From NCBI RefSeq assembly GCF_014930455.1, contig NZ_JAAIYO010000003.1, positions 248,001 to 312,000 of the forward strand: a stretch of 64,000 nucleotides of DNA, in the 5' to 3' direction. A model generated the notes under the pieces. That model was given only the letters and a program-made list of their open reading frames with translations, was not told where the DNA came from and did not search any database. The stretch comes from Corallococcus soli (GTDB taxonomy: Bacteria; Myxococcota; Myxococcia; Myxococcales; Myxococcaceae). Every line of letters starts with the position of its first letter. The first letter of the stretch is position 1. A program made the position numbers and the translations under genes. Positions 1-9,300 of the stretch are shown here, piece by piece.

Positions 1-346
1 GGAGGAAGAAGAGCTCCTGCAGCAGGTAGGCGTTGACGGCCCGGCTGATCCACGGGAGCGGGTGGCCATTCACCACGCGGCGCAGCAGCGCTTCCGCGCT
101 GGGGCGAAACTTCTTCGGGTTGACGCCGAAGCGCTGGTAGGCGTCCTGCCAGGCGAGGATTCGTGTGTCCGCCGCCAGTGCGGCGAGGTCGGGGATCCGG
201 GCGCGGAAATCCGACTCAGCAGCACGGATTTCAGCCTCCAGCCCTTCTGGTGGGTTGCCCGTGTTGTCCATTCCGCGCACCGCCACGAAGCTGATGCGGA
301 GCTCGGGAAAACGCTGGGCCATGTCCTCGGAAACACTCAGTTGCAT
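1..346 (-). CDS. B3/B4 (tRNA-synthetase-like) domain protein, C-terminus cut by window edge
   Basis: The visible part is the N-terminal 115 residues of a stand-alone B3/B4 domain protein, a family related to the editing region of phenylalanyl-tRNA synthetase beta. It begins MQLSVSEDMAQRFPELRI and contains the family-typical stretch AWQDAYQRFGVNPKKFRPSA followed by EALLRRV. The ATG at 346 is preceded by AGGAG at a good distance, which fixes the start. The gene runs off the left edge, so its total length is unknown. It is divergent from the desaturase gene. Family members are thought to bind or edit aminoacyl-tRNA, but the function of stand-alone copies is not settled. A link to the peptide locus is not evident. 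Confidence 0.8.
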   Translation of the reverse strand, partial: MQLSVSEDMAQRFPELRISFVAVRGMDNTGNPPEGLEAEIRAAESDFRARIPDLAALAADTRILAWQDAYQRFGVNPKKFRPSAEALLRRVVNGHPLPWISRAVNAYLLQELFFL

Positions 347-523
347 GGGCTTCTCCTGAAAAAGGGCTGCTGCGTATCACCTCCGCACGCCCGACGGCCA
401 GGGTTGGCCTGCGGCGCATCAATGCCAGACGTCATCGGTTGCATGGCTCCGGTGATGTCAGAGGTCATTGTTACGGTGGCTCAATGACCAGATAGTGCCC
501 GCGCCCTTTCCAATCCGTGGGTT

Positions 524-536
524 TTGTTTTTTTCAA
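524..536 (+). repeat. T7-tract direct repeat, copy 1
   Basis: This copy reads TTGTTTTTTTCAA. The identical 13-mer recurs at 600-612, with 76 bp from start to start. Each copy is also a mini-palindrome (TTG/CAA arms around seven T). In DNA this GC-rich a seven-T run is rare, and two identical copies in one leader suggest a protein-binding or bend element. Confidence 0.55.
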
Positions 537-599
537 AGCCCCTGTTGGACGGGGGCGAGGGCCATGGGGGCCGGCCTCGCCTTGTCGTTCCGGCAGGAA

Positions 600-612
600 T
601 TGTTTTTTTCAA
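600..612 (+). repeat. T7-tract direct repeat, copy 2, abutting the desaturase start
   Basis: This is the second exact copy of TTGTTTTTTTCAA. It ends two bases before the ATG at 615, where the spacer of the ribosome binding site would be. The nearest purine-rich stretch (AGGAA, about 595-599) is about 15 bases from the ATG, so this element could influence translation as well as transcription of the whole operon. Confidence 0.55.
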
Positions 613-614
613 TC

Positions 615-1631
615 ATGACGACCGAACCGCGCCAGTCAGAAGGGATAGCGCCGAGCCCGGGGCTTGTCATGCCCAGGGGCAAGGAGGTCCGTGAGCTGCG
701 GGAGTACCTCGTGGCGCAGGGGCAGGAGGAGCAGCTCACCGGGTTGGGTGTGCCGCGGCCTGCCCGCGCAATCCTGGAGGTCCTTGAAACGTGGGCGCTC
801 ATCCTGGGCGCCTGGGTTTTGTGTGTACATGTTTCATGGTTCCTGCTCCCCGTGGCCCTGGTGCTGGTGGGGTCGCGCCAGCGTGCGTTGGGGAACCGGT
901 TGCACGATGCGGCCCATGGAAACATGTTGAAGGGAAGGGTGCTGAATCAGCGGGTCGCGGCGCTGATGTGTGGCCTTCCGCTGTTCGAGGACTTCGAGAC
1001 GTATCGCAATGCGCACCTGAGACATCACGCGTATCTGGGGCACGCGGAGAAGGACCCCGACTACCTGTCGGTGCCCGAGGCCCCGGCGGGACGCGCGCAC
1101 AGCGCCTGGAGCCTCTACGTCTTCTTCGTGACGGACGTGAAGCTCTGGCGGGACTCCGTCCTGGCGACGCTGCTCCGGGCGCCGGTGGCGCACCGGTGGC
1201 GGGTGCTGGCGTGGTGGACGGGGGTGCTGGGCGCGCTCGGGTTGCTGGCCGGCGCGGGCGCGGCCCTGTCCTTCGCGGGGCTGTGGCTGCTGTCCAAGAT
1301 GACCGCGTACCACCTCATCAAGATCTTCGCGGAGATCTCCGACCACATCGGGCTCAGGCCCGGGACGGTGCTCGGCTACACGCGCAACCACCCCAGCAAC
1401 TGGGTGTCGTTCTTCCTGCATCCGCACCACGACAACTACCACGTCACGCATCACCTCTTTCCCCGCATCCCGCTGGCGAACCTGCCGCGGATGCACCAGC
1501 TCCTGCTGCCCGTGTCGCAGTACGCACAGGCGCACCACTGTGAGCGCTACTTCCGCGGGCCGCGCTCGCTGGTGAAGAGCTGGCTCCACTTCCAGACCGA
1601 GCGCGCGCCGCTCGATGCCGAGCCTTCGTGA
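615..1631 (+). CDS. Fatty-acid-desaturase-family membrane diiron enzyme (NRPS-associated)
   Basis: A 338-residue integral-membrane desaturase or hydroxylase of the fatty-acid desaturase superfamily. The three histidine boxes are complete: HDAAH (97-101), HLRHH (134-138) and HVTHH (276-280). Hydrophobic segments lie between them. The family inserts double bonds or hydroxyls into acyl chains; some members act on amino-acid-derived substrates, such as the dihydrorhizobitoxine desaturase. The start at 615 (MTTEPRQSEG) was chosen because the longer frame from 468 adds residues unlike the family. Its stop overlaps the next start (TGATG), so it is translationally coupled to the diiron oxygenase. It may act on a starter acyl chain or on an amino acid of the NRPS product; this is inference. 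Confidence 0.88.
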   Translation: MTTEPRQSEGIAPSPGLVMPRGKEVRELREYLVAQGQEEQLTGLGVPRPARAILEVLETWALILGAWVLCVHVSWFLLPVALVLVGSRQRALGNRLHDAAHGNMLKGRVLNQRVAALMCGLPLFEDFETYRNAHLRHHAYLGHAEKDPDYLSVPEAPAGRAHSAWSLYVFFVTDVKLWRDSVLATLLRAPVAHRWRVLAWWTGVLGALGLLAGAGAALSFAGLWLLSKMTAYHLIKIFAEISDHIGLRPGTVLGYTRNHPSNWVSFFLHPHHDNYHVTHHLFPRIPLANLPRMHQLLLPVSQYAQAHHCERYFRGPRSLVKSWLHFQTERAPLDAEPS

Positions 1632-3019
1632 TGCCCTCCACCTTGTTGGACACGCAGCGGTTGATCGCCACCGGCGCCCTGGCCCCCCTGTGGGAGGGGC
1701 TCCAGGCGGCCCGCCCGTACGGGCCCAGCCAGCAGTGGGTGCTGGACAGCCCGTACCTGCGCCCCACGGCGCTCGGGGGGCTGTCGCTCGGTTCGCTGGA
1801 GGAGCCGGTGCGGACGGGCTCCCTCTTCACGCACCGCTCGCTGTCGCTCAACCGGCTGCTCTTCAACGCCTACGAGCAGAACAACCTCTACCTGCCGGTG
1901 TCGGCCTTCACGGAGGCGGAGCACCGGGCGTTCCACGACTTCTACGAGCCGGGCTTCGTGGCGGCGAACGCGATGCTCCGTCCGGCGCTGGAGCGCACCT
2001 GCTTCGAGTTCCTCTCCGAGGACATCAGCGTGGACGGCCCGTGGACGCTCGCGCACCTGGAGGAGTACTGCCAGCAGCTCTTGACGCGCTACGAGGCCGC
2101 GCCCAGCGAGGTGTGCCGCCGGGTGGAGGCCTCCGCCGCGCCGGACCTGGCGGCGAAGCTCTTCATCCTCCAGGTGGCCCCGGACTTCCTGTCGGAGGCG
2201 TCGCAGATGGCGCGGGCGCTGCCGGGCAACTTCGGCCCGGTGCATTCGGAGCTGATGAAGATCTTCATCGACGAGTTCGGCTACGGGGTGCACCCGCACA
2301 AGCACTCGACGCTGTTCGAGAAGCTGCTGGAGTCGCTGGGGCTGAGCAGCGGGGTCCACGCGTACTACCACTGGTACCTGCCCAGCTCGCTGCTGATGAC
2401 CAGCTACTTCCACTGGGTCACCAGCCACAAGCCGCGCTGGTTCGAGTACGTGGGCGCGCTCTGGTGGATCGAGGCGGTGGTGCCGCACTTCAACCGCCAG
2501 TTCAGCAAGAGCCTCAGGAAGGTGTTCGGCCGGGAGGGCGTGGACACGCTCTACTTCGACGAGCACGTGGGCATCGACCTGCACCACCGGAGGATGGCGC
2601 TCGACAAGCTCATCCGGCCGCTGGTGCAGCGCTATGGCGAGGCCATCATCCCGGAGATGGTCCGCGGCATCGAGGCCAGCCGGCTCCTGGGGGACCTGGC
2701 GGAGCGGGACTACTTCGAGCAGCTCGACTTCTGCGAGGCGCTGCACACGGGCCGGGCGGTGTGTGCCACGACGGTGGAGCCGTCGCGGGCCACGCCCCGG
2801 CCCGCGGGCTTCTTCCTGGCGCCGGACGTGCATGACGAGGCGTCACTGCTCGCGGTGACGGCGGGCACGGTGGAGGTGGACGCCGGCTTCCTGAAGCCCC
2901 GGGTGCTCCGCGCGGGCGAGTCCGTCGTCGTGCCCGCAGGGCGGATGGTGGGGGCGCGGGTGGTGGGGGAGGGCGCCTCGCTGTGGGTGGGACCGAGCCG
3001 GGAGGCAGGCTCGCGATGA
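1631..3019 (+). CDS. Heme-oxygenase-like diiron oxygenase with degenerate C-terminal cupin (SznF-like layout)
   Basis: A 462-residue protein of the iron-containing redox enzyme/HDO superfamily. Counting from the ATG at 1631, the residues matching the seven diiron ligands described for SznF are present: E189, E215, H225 (E-x9-H in IDEFGYGVHPHKH), E281, then H312, D316 and H319 (H-x3-D-x2-H in EHVGIDLHH). The C-terminal 80 residues have cupin-like beta motifs (LLAVTAGTVEVD, VVVPAGRMVG), but the first motif keeps only one His (DVH where HxH is usual) and the second motif has none. SznF N-hydroxylates a guanidine and rearranges it in its cupin. Here N-oxygenation or another diiron oxidation is possible, while the cupin chemistry should be lost. 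A GTG at 1628 is an alternative start. It is coupled on both sides to the desaturase and the Rieske gene. Confidence 0.85.
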   Translation: MPSTLLDTQRLIATGALAPLWEGLQAARPYGPSQQWVLDSPYLRPTALGGLSLGSLEEPVRTGSLFTHRSLSLNRLLFNAYEQNNLYLPVSAFTEAEHRAFHDFYEPGFVAANAMLRPALERTCFEFLSEDISVDGPWTLAHLEEYCQQLLTRYEAAPSEVCRRVEASAAPDLAAKLFILQVAPDFLSEASQMARALPGNFGPVHSELMKIFIDEFGYGVHPHKHSTLFEKLLESLGLSSGVHAYYHWYLPSSLLMTSYFHWVTSHKPRWFEYVGALWWIEAVVPHFNRQFSKSLRKVFGREGVDTLYFDEHVGIDLHHRRMALDKLIRPLVQRYGEAIIPEMVRGIEASRLLGDLAERDYFEQLDFCEALHTGRAVCATTVEPSRATPRPAGFFLAPDVHDEASLLAVTAGTVEVDAGFLKPRVLRAGESVVVPAGRMVGARVVGEGASLWVGPSREAGSR

Positions 3020-3333
3020 TGTTGGAACTGGAGGCGCGGCACTGGAGCCAGGTGCGCGTGGAGGACGAGCGCTACCTCTGCCTTCGCCTGGGAGCGCGCT
3101 GGAGCGTCATCCTGGACCGCTGCAAGCACAAGGGCGGGCCGCTCAGCAAGGGGACGTGGGACGAGGCGGCCCAGGGCATCCGCTGCCCGTGGCACGACCT
3201 GCTCAATTCGCCCCGTGACCTGGCGCGCCGACAGGTGCCGTCGGTCCGCGTGGGGGCGGTGATCCGCTTCCTCGTCCCCGACCCCGCCGCGTCCCCGGAA
3301 GCCCCGGCGCGTCGCGCCCCGGTCGCTTCGTAA
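3016..3333 (+). CDS. Small Rieske [2Fe-2S] protein
   Basis: A 105-residue single-domain Rieske protein. The cluster motif is complete: C36-x-H38, then C57-x2-H60 (CKH ... CPWH) with 18 residues between the halves. There is no catalytic mononuclear-iron domain, so it should be an electron carrier. The start ATG at 3016 overlaps the stop of the diiron oxygenase (ATGA); an ATG at 3019 is the alternative. Position and coupling suggest that it passes electrons to the HDO or to the desaturase. No ferredoxin reductase is encoded nearby, so a housekeeping one would have to supply it. Confidence 0.88.
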   Translation: MMLELEARHWSQVRVEDERYLCLRLGARWSVILDRCKHKGGPLSKGTWDEAAQGIRCPWHDLLNSPRDLARRQVPSVRVGAVIRFLVPDPAASPEAPARRAPVAS

Positions 3334-3363
3334 ACCCTTCTCGCTCTTCACGGCGGACACGTC

Positions 3364-6300
3364 ATGGCCCAGGTCATTCCCATTGCGCACGCTCGGGTGG
3401 ACCCCTCGGCGGGGGCGGACGCCGAGGGCTTCCAGCCGCTCAGCCACGCGCAGCAGCGCATCTGGCTGATGGAGCAGCTCCACCCGGGCACGGCCTTCGC
3501 GAACCTGGGCGGCCTGCTGGTGGTGCGCGGGCCGGTGCGCCTGGAGCTGCTGGCGCAGGCGCTGGAGCGCTTCGCCCGGAGCACGGAGGCCCTGCGGCTG
3601 GAGCTGCGCGTCGAGGCAGGGCAGGCCCGGCAGCGCCTGGGCCATGTGCCCTCGCCCCGTGTGGAGCAGGTGGACTTCTCCCAGGACGCGGACCCCAGCG
3701 CCGCCGCCGAGGCCTGGTGCACGGAGCGCGTGCGGACGCCGTTCGCGCTGCCGGGCGGGCCGCTGTACAGGCTGGCGGTGGTGAAGCTGGGGGACGGGCG
3801 CGGGGGCTACTTCGCGTGCGTGCACCACCTGGTGGGGGATGGGTTCTCCCTGGGGCTGCTGGTCCGGGCCGTGGGCCGCCACTACGCGGCGCTCGTGGCG
3901 GGGGGGGACGCGGCGTCGGTGGTGGAGTCGGAGTCGGAGCCGTCCTACCTGCGATACGTGGCGCGGGAGCGGGGCTACCTCGCCTCGGCCGAGAGCGAAC
4001 AGCACCGCCGTCAGTGGCAGGAGCTGCTGGAGGGCCGGGAGGCGGGGGGGCTCTTGCGCGCGGTGGGCACGCCCTTCGACGACACGCGCGCGGTGCGCCA
4101 CACCCTCTGCCTGGACGCGGAGCAGACGCGGGCGGTGGCCCGGGTGGCGCAGCACGCGGAGAGCACGGTGCCCCGGCTGTTCGCCGCGCTCACGGGGCTC
4201 TTCGTGTCCCGGCTGACGGGGCAGCGCGACACGTGCCTGGGGACGTTCGTCCACGGCCGCGCCGCGCGGGAGGACCTGCTCACCTTCGGGATGATGGTGG
4301 GCACCGTGCCGGTGCGCTTCGACGTGGACGGCGCCGCGCCCTTCGCGTCGCTCCTGCGCGCGGTGGGCGCGGCCCAGCAGCGCTCGCTGCGGGGCCAGCG
4401 CTATCCGTTCGACCTGCTCGCGCAGCAGCTGCGCGCCGGGGGGCTGGAGGGGCCGCCCCTCTTCGACGTGCTCGTCTCCTTCCAGAACGGACGCTTCGAC
4501 GCGCAGCTGGGTGGCCACCCGGTGGACGTCACCTGGCTCTTCAACGGGCATGAGGCGCATTCGCTCGCGGTGCATGTGAGCGACAGGCTGGGGCAGGGCC
4601 TGCTCACGGTGGACCTGGACTTCCGGCGGAGCGCCTTCCCCCCGGAGGGACCGGCCGCGCTGGCGGAGTCCTTCCGGCAATTGCTGGGCGAGGTGCTGGG
4701 CGAGGACGGCGCGCGGCCCGTGGGGCGGCTGTCCCTGGTGGGCCCGGCGCAGGCGGAGCAGCTCGCCGCGTGGAACCCAGCGCCCCGGCCGTTCCCGCGT
4801 GAGCGTTCCGTGGCCGTGCTGCTGGCGGAGCGGGCCGCGCGCGTGCCCGAAGCGGTGGCCGTGCGGGATGGGGGCGTGGGCGTCACCTACGCGGAGCTGG
4901 AGGCGCGTTCGGCGCGGGTGGCGGCGGCGCTGCGCCTCCGGGGCGTGGGGCCGGGGGCGGTGGTGGGGCTCCTGACGGACCGGACGGTGGCGTTGCTCGT
5001 GGGCCTCAAGGGCATCCTGCTCGCGGGCGCCGCCTACCTGCCGCTGGATGGGCAGCAGCCCCGGGAGCGGCTGGCGATGCTGCTGGAGGACGCGGGCGTG
5101 CGCCACGTCGTGGTGGATGCGAATGGCGCGCGGACGCTGGAGGGCGTGGCGGTGGAGGCAGTGTCCGTGGAGGGCACCGCTTCGGGCGCGGAGGCGCTCA
5201 GCGTGGGCACGGCGGAGGCCCGCCCCGAGGACGTGGCCTACGTGCTCTACACGTCGGGTTCGACGGGCCGCCCCAAGGGCGTGCAGGTGCCCCACCGGGC
5301 GGTGAGCAACTTCCTCGCGGCGATGGTGGACGCGCTGCCGCTGGAGGGCGAGCGGCTGCGCTTCCTGTGCACCACGACGGCGACGTTCGACATCTTCGCG
5401 CTGGAGACCCTGCTGCCGCTGTGGCTGGGGCACGAGGTGGTGCTGGCCGACGAAGCGTCCCAGCGCGCACCGGAGCGCCTGGGGGCCCGCATCCAGGAGA
5501 CGGGCTGCCACGTGGTGCAGCTCACGCCGTCGCGCCTCCAGTTGGTGCTGGAGGACCCCGTGGGGCGGGCCGCCCTGGCCGGGGTGCGGCTGCTGCTCGT
5601 GGGGGGGGAACCGCTGCCGGCGCACCTGCTGGCGCGCGTGCGGACGCTCACGTCCGCGCGCATCTTCAACCTGTACGGGCCCACGGAGACCACGGTCTGG
5701 TCGACGGTGAGCGAGCTGACGCACAAGGTCGCCGTGGACGTGGGGCGGCCGGTCCTCAACACCCAGGTGCTGGTGCTGGACGCGGCGGGGGAGCTGCTGC
5801 CCCCGGGCGTCGTGGGCGAGCTGTGCATCGCGGGCGAGGGGCTGGCCCGGGGCTACCTGGGGCGGCCGGAGCTGACGGCGGAGCGCTTCGTGGCGTCCGC
5901 GCTCGCGCGGGGCGGGCGGATGTACCGCACCGGCGACCGCGCCCGGTGGCTGCCCTCCGGCGAGCTGGAGCACCACGGGCGCGGCGATCTCCAGGTGAAG
6001 CTGCGCGGTCATCGCATCGAGCCCGGCGAAATCGAAGCGTGCCTGGTGACGTCGGGCGTGGCGTCTGCCGCGGCGGTGGTGGTGCGCACGGACGCGGTCG
6101 CGGGGCCGGTGCTCGCGGCGTTCTACGTGCCGCGCGAGCCTTCACGTCCGCCTCGCGAGGTCCTGTCGCGGCTCCTTCCCGCCGCCCTGGTGCCGGCGCA
6201 CTTCGTCCCGCTGACGGCGCTGCCCACGCTGCCCAGCGGCAAGGTGGACCGCAACGCGCTGGTGCTGAAGCCCGGGCAGGGGCTGGAGGACGCGCCGCGC

Positions 6301-9300
6301 GTCGCGCCCGCCACGCCGACCGAGGCCCGGCTGCTGCCGCTCTTCCAGCAGGTGCTGGGCGCGGAGGGCCTGGGCGTGACGGACTCCTTCCTTGAGCGCG
6401 GAGGGCACTCCCTGCTCGCGGTGCGGCTGGCGCACCGGGTGACGGAGGCGACGGGGCGCCGGGTGTCGCTGGTGGACGTGTTCCAGGCGCCCACGGTGCG
6501 CGCGCTCGCGGAGCGCGTGGACGCCGCGGAAAAGGCCTGGGCTCCGTTGCCCCAGGTCGCGGACGCCGCGCATTCCCCCGTCCTGGCGGCGCAGGCGCAG
6601 CTCTACGTGCTCCAGGCCCAGGCCGGCGCGGACGACCCGCGCTACCACATGACGGGCGCGCTGGCGCTGACGGGCGCGGTGGACGCGGGCCGCTTGGAGG
6701 AGGCGCTGGTGGCGCTGGTGCGGCGGCACGAGGCGTTCCGCACGTCCTTCGTCCTGGTGGACGGGGAGGTGCGGCAGCGCGTGGCCGCGTCGGTGCCCTT
6801 CCGGTTGGAGCGTCGGGCGTCCGAAGAGGACGTGCCCTCGCTGGCGCGCGCCTTCGCGCGACCGTTCGACCTGACGACGGCGCCGCTGTTCCGGGCGGCG
6901 CTGGTGGAGCGAGAGGCCGCGCCCGCGCTGCTGCTCGTGGACCTGCACCACCTCATCTCCGACGCCGCGTCGGTGGAGGTCGTGCTCCGGGAGCTGGTGG
7001 CGCTGTACGCCGGAGCGCCCCTGCCGCCCCCGGGGCCCGGGCCCCGGGTCGCCGCCGCGTGGCAGCGGGAGCGCCTGGCGTCTCCAGAGGCGAGCGCCCA
7101 GGCCGCGCACTGGCGGCGGGTGCTCACGCCGCCGCCCCCGCCGCTGGACCTCCCCTCCGATGGGCCGCGCACCCAGGCCGCCTCGCTGGAGGCCGACGCC
7201 CGAACCGTGGCGCTGTCCCCGGAGCTCACGGCGCGGCTGGGGGCGCTGTGCCAGCGCCAGGGGACCACGCTGTTCAACGGACTGCTGGCGGCCTTCGCGG
7301 TGCTGCTCTCACGCCATGGCGCCACCCGCGACGTGGCGGTGGGCGTGCCGGTGCTCGGACGCGGACACCCGGAGCTGCGGGACGCGGTGGGCCTGTTCAT
7401 GGACACGGTGGTGCTGCGCAACACCGTCCGCGAGGAGGAGTCCGCCCTGGCTTTCCTGTCGCGCGTGTCCCGCGCCACGCAGGAGGCGCTCGCGAACCAG
7501 GAGCTGCCGTTCGCCCACGTCGCGGCGCAGGCCCAGGAGGGCGCCGGCACCGCGCGGGGGGCGCTGTTCGACGTGTTGTTCAGCCTGGAGGAGGGCGGCC
7601 CGGCGGTGCTGGATGCAGGGGCGGGCCTGGGGCTGGAGCGGCTGGATGCGCCCCTGCCCACCTCCAAGGTGGAGCTGACGCTCACGGCGCGGGTGAGCGG
7701 TGACGGCCCCGTGCTGCTGGAGTGGAGCTTCCGCCGCGCCCTCTTCTCCGCCGCCCGCATCGAGCGGATGGCGCGGCGCTACGTGTGCCTGCTGGAGGCG
7801 CTGGTGGCGCATCCCCAGGCGGCCCTGCGCGAGCTGTCCCTGTTTCCCCCCGACGAGGACGCGCGGCTGCGCGCGGGCTTCAACGTCGCGCACCACGAGC
7901 ACGCTTCGCACCGGACGGTGGGGGAGCTCTTCGCGGACCAGGCGGCGCTCCAGCCGGAGGCGCTGGCCGTGTGGCACGAAGGCCAGGGGCTGACGTACCG
8001 GGAGCTGGATGCGCGCAGCAACGCGCTGGCGCGGCGGCTGCGGGGGCTGGGCGTCGGGCGCGAGGCGGTGGTGGCGGTGCTCTCGCGGCCGTGCGTGGAG
8101 ATGGTGGTGGGCATCCTCGCGGTGGTGAAGGCGGGCGGAGCGTGGCTGCCCCTGGACCCCGCGCATCCACCGGAGCGCACGGCGCTGCTGCTGAAGGACG
8201 CGGGCGCGCGCTGGCTGCTGGAGGACGTGGAGCACCCGGCCGTGCGCTTCGAAGGGACGCGGTGTGGCCTGGGCGGGGTGGACGCGGAGGGTGGGGACAC
8301 CGCGCCGCTGCCCGGCGTGAGCGGGCCCGGGGACCTGCTGTACGTCATCTACACGTCGGGGACGACGGGCGCGCCCAAGGGCGTGATGATGGAGCACCGG
8401 GCGCTGAGCAACCAGGTGCACTGGCTGCGGCGGATGTTCTCCCCGGCCGGGCGCCTGCGGCACCTGCTGCTGGTGTCCCCCGCGGTGGACGTGTCCGTGC
8501 ACCAGCTCTTCCTGCCGCTGATGCGGGGCGACGCGCTCTTCCTGCCCACGTACGACACGCTGGTGTCGCCCGAGGCGCTCCACGCCTACGTCGTGGAGCA
8601 CGGCATCGACGTGGTGGACTCCGTGCCCGCGCTGCTCAAGGGGCTGCTGGAGCTGGGCAGCGCGCAGCGCAAGCTGAAAGTCCCCTACCTCTGCTTCGGC
8701 GGGGACGTGCTGGGCGCCAGCGTGGTGGAGCTGGTGGAGCGCCACGCGGACATCTCCACGCTGGTCAACTACTACGGGCCCACCGAGGCGTGCCTCAACA
8801 CCACGGCGCTCTTCACCCGCGACTGGCGGCGGTACACGCAGGTGCCCATCGGGGTGCCGGTGGACAACTACCGCATCTACCTGGTGGACGCGCACCTCAA
8901 CCTCGTGCCGCCGGGAACGCCCGGCGAGCTGTGCGTGGGCGGCGTGGGACTGGCGCGCGGCTACCTGGGGCGCCCGGACCTGACCGCGGAGCGCTTCGTG
9001 CCCAACCCCTTCGCGCCGGGCGAGCGCATGTACCGCACGGGCGACCTTGCCCGCTGGCTGCCGGACGGACAGGTGGACTTCCTGGGCCGGGTGGATCAGC
9101 AGGTGAAGATCCGCGGCTTCCGCGTGGAGACGGGGGAGGTGGAGGTCGTCATCAGCCGTCTGCCCGACGTGGCGGACAGCGTGGTGGCGGCGCTGGACTA
9201 CGGTCGTGACGGCAAGCGGCTGGCGGCGTTCGTGGTGCCGCGCGCGGGCACCCGGCTGGAGCTGGGGACCCTGCGCGAGGCCCTCAAGGCGAAGCTGCCC

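Larger units (their letters stand above)
347..614. promoter_or_regulatory. Divergent intergenic region upstream of the NRPS operon
   Basis: This 268-bp stretch lies between the B3/B4 gene and the desaturase gene and must hold the promoters of both. It is richer in T than its surroundings and contains two exact copies of a T7-tract element (listed separately). An open frame continues upstream of 615 in phase with the desaturase (from 468), but its extra 49 residues look non-coding and match nothing I know in the family. No convincing sigma-70 boxes were seen. Confidence 0.5.

Noticed and set aside
468-614. N-terminal extension of the desaturase from 468
   Set aside because: The extra 49 residues do not resemble the family and span the T-tract repeat; the start at 615 gives a normal length.
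2710-6012. Very long minus-strand open frames opposite the NRPS genes (also 7309-13116 and 13113-17144)
   Set aside because: They are mirror frames of GC-rich NRPS codons, with Arg/Gln/His-rich composition and no recognisable domain.
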